Below, piece by piece: positions 35,831 through 64,000 of a stretch of 64,000 nt of DNA. The position numbers and the translations under genes were made by a program. The stretch lies in contig CM049407.1 in assembly GCA_026929865.2 (NCBI GenBank), positions 14,152,001 to 14,216,000 of the forward strand. The letters run 5' to 3'. Numbering within the stretch: the stretch's first letter is position 1; every line of letters starts with the position of its first letter. The notes under the pieces are model-generated. The model ran no database searches, was not told where the DNA came from, and was given only the letters and a program-made list of their open reading frames with translations. This DNA comes from Hyperoplus lanceolatus (lineage: Eukaryota; Chordata; Actinopteri; Uranoscopiformes; Ammodytidae).

Positions 35831-38800
35831 ATCACACACTATACATCTGGCATTATCAACCGCTCGCCCGTTCACTCTGCTGTAAGCAGCACACATATTG
35901 GTCTAGATAAATGGGAGCAGCTGTATTCATTCTCATTGCCAGATGCTCTTAAACTCCACAGTCATAAAGCATGATTGCCAAATCTGTCACCTGCCACAGA
36001 CACGTTCATCATCCGATACCCTGGAGGAGAACCGCCAGTGGATGTTAAGGGATGAAGGAGGTTAGGGTATAATACATGCGTGTTATTGGGCGAGTATTTT
36101 TGGCGTGTGGCGCGCATGAGTGGGTTTTTTTCCCCGGCCTATTCTCAGACACCCAATTCTCGGTGCGACGAGAGTGACATGTAAGGCCTAGAGGCGTCGT
36201 GAGTCCAGCTGTGTTCCTTCCTCTGCAGAAGAGTGTGGCAAACCAGCATGGGTGTCCAACTCTTTTCCCCTCGGCTTTTAACACCGAAACGAGCGTCGTT
36301 TGCGCCACCTGACAGAAGATCAAAGGGCGAACACATCCATGGTGGCACCAGAGCTTTAATTGGTGCAGCAGCTGACGGTGGGGTCAGGCAGAGCATGTTG
36401 GATGACCCAGGTTGACCTCCGGCTGTATAGGTGACAAGATGGGCAGCCCATCCAGCGCCTCTGTTGAGGAAACCTTTTTAGAGTACAGGGCCTTGATGGG
36501 AAAGTGACAGACAGTAAAGATCAAAGCTGTGTGGAAGCTGCCTGTCTGTGCCCAATGTGACTTCAGTGACAATGTCACATTGAACAAAGAGATTTGTTTC
36601 AATTCAATTAATAATTTGTATTATTGGTTTAACTGTAAATCTTATTAAAACCATTCTATTGTCGGTCGCCTGTTGAGGAAGGTCATGCCATTCTTTAATA
36701 GTATTGGCCTCTTGTCCATTTAGCTCAGCTTTGTGGTTCATTTGTTAAATTGCAGTGCGAATCCAGCACTGGCGCATCAACTTTTGGTCTCTCATTCTTT
36801 TTGGAATGTGAAAGGGGCCTTATTATCTAAAGAACCGGAGAAGACACAAAGAGCTAATTGACATTTTTGGTGGCTTGAATTAAATACAGAATAATTTGTT
36901 GTTCTAACTTGAAGTCCACCTGGCCAACTGACAGATCTCAGGCACAGCAGGGAGTCCTGTGATGAAGTGAAATAGAATAGTTTTGCATGCTTAGATGGTT
37001 TAATTGGAGGCTGGAAGCAGTAAAAACCTGTTGTTTTTTCACCTGGCAGGCGAGGCTTGATTCTGTTTATACTGCTGTCTTGTCAGGGCTTGTGATGGCA
37101 GCATTGTGCCTGAGCTGTTGGGGTAAAAAAAAATACTTTTTCTGCCATTCTGCTAATGCATTTCTCCCTATTGGGGAAAGGAAAAGAGATAAGGAAACCC
37201 CCACCGTCAGAGCTTCAATTCATCCCGATCACCTGCTGCAGACTTGAAACTCGTCTCCCAGGGGTGCAGATGACCCCCAGTTCAAACACTGTCAGGCAGC
37301 CTACTTTCATTTGCTTCTTTCATCCCCTTTCCACCCCTCCCTCTCTCTTCACCTGTCTGCCCGAATGTCTGCCCTGCTGTCCGCCGGGCGTCTAGGCTTA
37401 TCAGATGAAGGTTTTCTGCTAAAGCTTGTACTTGTCAACTCTCATGTCCGTCTCTGTGCGAACAGGCTGTGTTTTTACGAGTAGAAAAAAATAATACACA
37501 ATCTAAAAATGTATGGGAGAGAATTAGATAGTCAGTGCAAGCATGGTAGGAAACAATAAGAGTGAATGTGTATTTTTCGGTCAGGGGAATACTTCTGAGA
37601 GCAGATAGATTGTTAAAATACATCATATTAATTTCATTGCATATTTCTTATTAATTAGTCCAACGATTAAATAATTGCCGAGTCTTAATTAATTTGAGAA
37701 GTTGAAGAATTTAGGGGATTTGTGGCTTTAATGTTTATCCAATTGGACCGTGACTATTTTTATTTTTTGCAATTATTTATTCAGTCCTTTTCCCCCACAT
37801 AAATGAATTCACTTTATACATACACAACAGAACATGGATGCATCTTACATGTTTTTGCTTCATAAGATAAATAAAAATCTTTCTCGGCAGGTGCACACAT
37901 TAACCTGTCTTCATTCATGCACAAATCCACCTGTAGGAATTTGCACTCCAAAATACACCTTTTGCGTATGTGTGTACATTAAAAGTTTATATCAACTGTA
38001 TCAGCAGATACATGAGGACCTGTTTATTGAGCACCCCAGAAGCCATATGAACGTGTTCGCTCAAGTTAACAGTATGCATGTGTACCGGCACACCTGAATG
38101 CTTAATCACCACTAGAAATAAACTACAACATATACTTGTCATATGATAGAGGTGTATTTATGAAAACAGCCAAAGTTGAGATGATTTGTCTCTACCTCTC
38201 TCAATTGGTAATGTACATACATTTCATTCAAACCTGTTGTTTTCCCTTACAAAGTGTCCCCATTAAGTGGGACTTGTTGAATGCTAAATAAAAAATAAAA
38301 AATAAATTTAAAGTCAGCAAACTGTGACACGATGTCAGTCAGTGACACAGCAACAGCTACCTAAAGGTGTCAACAATGGCCACCATGAATTAATGTTGCA
38401 GCCAAACCCCTGAGTGTATTACTTTGAGCAGTGGTGTGTTTTATTATTGAAGAAGTCCAATTTAGTTTCTGAACATGAAAACGTACAGGTGCTGCAAGAG
38501 TAGAACCAGAGGAGCTTATGGACCGAGAACTACATTTGCTCAGAGCTCACAAACAATGCACAAGCACAGCTTTCTGCACACACAAACCCACACACTCTCT
38601 CTCGCACACTCTCACACACATTTTTTGCTGTCTTAGGATTGTCGGAACGACTTGTTACGCCTCTCCGTCTCGGTCCCATTTACACGGCAGGGTGCGGTGG
38701 ATAAAAGTCAGAACATTCCTGGCTTTCACAGGCAGTGTACTGACTCGAGCACACATACACATACAGCCGCTGAGGTCCTTTACAGCAGACTCACACATAT

Positions 38801-39678
38801 CCCAAGGTTCTTAACCTTTTTAAACTGTCTTTGTCTTTATGCTCAGTCTGTGTCCTTTTTCTCCCTTGGCTCTGATTAAAAAATCCAGTCCCAAATAACT
38901 GAGAGGAGAGGAGAGGAGAGGAGAGGAGAGGAGAGGAGTTGTTTATACTTTGACTATGTGTCCAGTGACAGCAACATCTCGAGCCCTCTTGACTGGCAGC
39001 AGCCTGCTCATGAAACACTCTTGGGATCTCTATATTCCTCCTCTTACCGTCTCTCCCTCACTTCCACGCTGTTCAGTTTAGCATGCACTATTGGCAGGAG
39101 TATATAACATGAAGCATATCGCCAAAGTGTCAAATATTACAATGGTAAAGCCCTCAGAGAGACTACTGTCATGAATCAAAAGCAGGGAGTGGCTCTAATC
39201 AGGCGACAGAAGGCCTGGTGGATGATTGATGCCCTGTCCGTCTCTGAGTCTTTCTGTGAAGTTTTGGGTGGCAGTGGTGGGGAGACAGGAAGTCAGGCGA
39301 TCTGACAACTGTTGTTAGAAGAAACGATAGCGAGTGACAGGACTTTAGTGCCTTTCCTCTGAGGACGAAGTGAGGCTAAAGAAAAGAGCAAAGCGGGAGA
39401 AAGACAACGAGAGAATGATTGCTAGATAATGCTCTGTCTCTGATCGTACTCTGATGGTATTTATCAGAAAAATAAAGTTGAGTTTTTTTTTTGTGTGACA
39501 CCATTGAATTTATAATGTGATTACATAATTTGTCACAGTGATTGTGCCATAAGGAGCTAGCGGTTTCTCCCAGAGAAGAGCGTTTGCCGAGTGAAAGGAA
39601 CAATGATACCTCCACAAGAGATTGTCTTTCTAAAAAAGGGCTCATGGACGTCTCTTGCACACAGATGCAAGGTTTATT

Positions 39679-39680
<2 letters not shown>
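35831..39680. other. Upstream region or intron, no exon recognised
   Basis: No coding exon was identified. Repeats are limited to a (GAGAG)n run at about 38901-38938. Confidence 0.4.

Positions 39681-39681
<1 letters not shown>

Positions 39682-39749
<68 letters not shown>
39682..39749. repeat. (TG)34 abutting a caln1 splice acceptor
   Basis: The TG tract ends nine bases before the acceptor AG of the first caln1 coding exon (tgtgtgttctccgcag), so it replaces most of the usual polypyrimidine tract and branch region. Confidence 0.97.
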
Positions 39750-39750
<1 letters not shown>

Positions 39751-39765
39751 CTCCGCAGGGAAAAG

Positions 39766-63331
<23,566 letters not shown>

Positions 63332-64000
63332 CCATTTGCACTGTGAGCATGGGGGAGTGGACAGAACAGCCATGACCTCACATTGTCTTTGCAGCCAAAG
63401 CTGGACCAGCCACTACCCAAGCACTTCTCTAAACAATCAGTTGAGGTTTTTTGTTTGTTAGTTTGGTTTTGTTTTTTTAGTTTAATTTGAGCTTACCTTG
63501 TAGAAGCAGACAACGTAAGCAAAATGAAAAGAGATCTATCTTCTTTGCATTGAAGATGTCACCATATAGTTAATGGACTTTCTGGTATTAGGGAACCTGA
63601 ACTGGAAATATAATTATGTTTTTATATGAATCGTGAGAAATACATAGTGAGTTTTGTTTTGCTGTTATCAAGATCAAGGCCACCCTTTAAACTTGATTTT
63701 ATAATTACAGAAAAATGTTTATCAGGTGCTTTGAGCCATGCCTAATTTCGAAAACAAACAACGGTTATTATGGACAACTGTATATTTACCCTATAGAGAG
63801 TTTGCGTTGAATGTAAACTGAGTGAATGGGGACTAGTGTAGTCAATTGTAAAGATAGAAAATCCCTCACATCTCTTATAGCCGTGTCTAAACATCATGTC
63901 ATCTGACTGTGAGGCATCGACATCCTCGGCTCACTCCACCAATCCTGGGGCACATGAAGTCTCTGTGAGTAACTACAAGCAGCACAACTCAATACTCAGT
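63332..64000 (+). other. caln1: caln1 3'UTR (runs past window end)
   Basis: T- and A-rich sequence without coding signal. I found no AATAAA or ATTAAA within the window, so the transcript end lies further on. Confidence 0.6.

Noticed and set aside
38901-38938. GAGAG repeat array as a CRISPR-like or regulatory array
   Set aside because: It is a simple pentanucleotide microsatellite with no spacers.

Overview
This window is genomic DNA of a ray-finned (teleost-type) fish. The evidence is two vertebrate multi-exon genes with canonical GT-AG introns, very many (TG)n/(CA)n microsatellites, and a dense load of fish-type transposons: Tc1/mariner, hAT, TTAA- and GGGCCTCAT-ended non-autonomous elements, and LINE tails. 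There are no operons, ribosome binding sites or CRISPR arrays.

Region 1 (1-8650) is the 3' half of a merlin gene (nf2) on the + strand. Eleven coding exons run from the C-lobe of the FERM domain to the stop at 7427-7429, followed by a 3'UTR. Intron 11-12 carries a 5'-truncated non-LTR retrotransposon with a long open reverse-transcriptase frame (1672-3855), fused on its left to a (GT)74 tract.

Region 2 (8650-39750) is intergenic or 5'-flanking. It holds a C1q-like pseudogene exon, LINE fragments on both strands, an internally deleted Tc1 element, a mariner-type element, and a several-level transposon nest at 14566-17207 (hAT element > LINE tail > TA-flanked element > SINE/LINE-tail repeat). 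It also has an orphan exon-like segment at 23561-23649 and a GC/CpG-rich stretch at 34.2-35.8 kb that could be the caln1 promoter and 5' exon region.

Region 3 (39759-64000) is calneuron 1 (caln1), + strand. Five coding exons encode a 218-residue protein with two N-terminal EF-hands and a C-terminal membrane anchor. Its introns contain two TTAA-flanked MITEs, a Harbinger-like pair at 54.2-58.2 kb, and a 3.8-kb fold-back element (58292-62101) with about 610-bp terminal inverted repeats built from degenerate tandem subrepeats.

Merlin (a cortical tumour suppressor of the ERM/Hippo network) and calneuron (a Golgi/synaptic Ca2+ sensor) are not known to act together. Their tandem arrangement mirrors human NF2-CABP7 on 22q12 and looks like a paralogous copy of that block. 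The best candidates for something undescribed are the long-TIR element, the nested insertions, and the TG/CA tracts that abut and flank caln1 exons.
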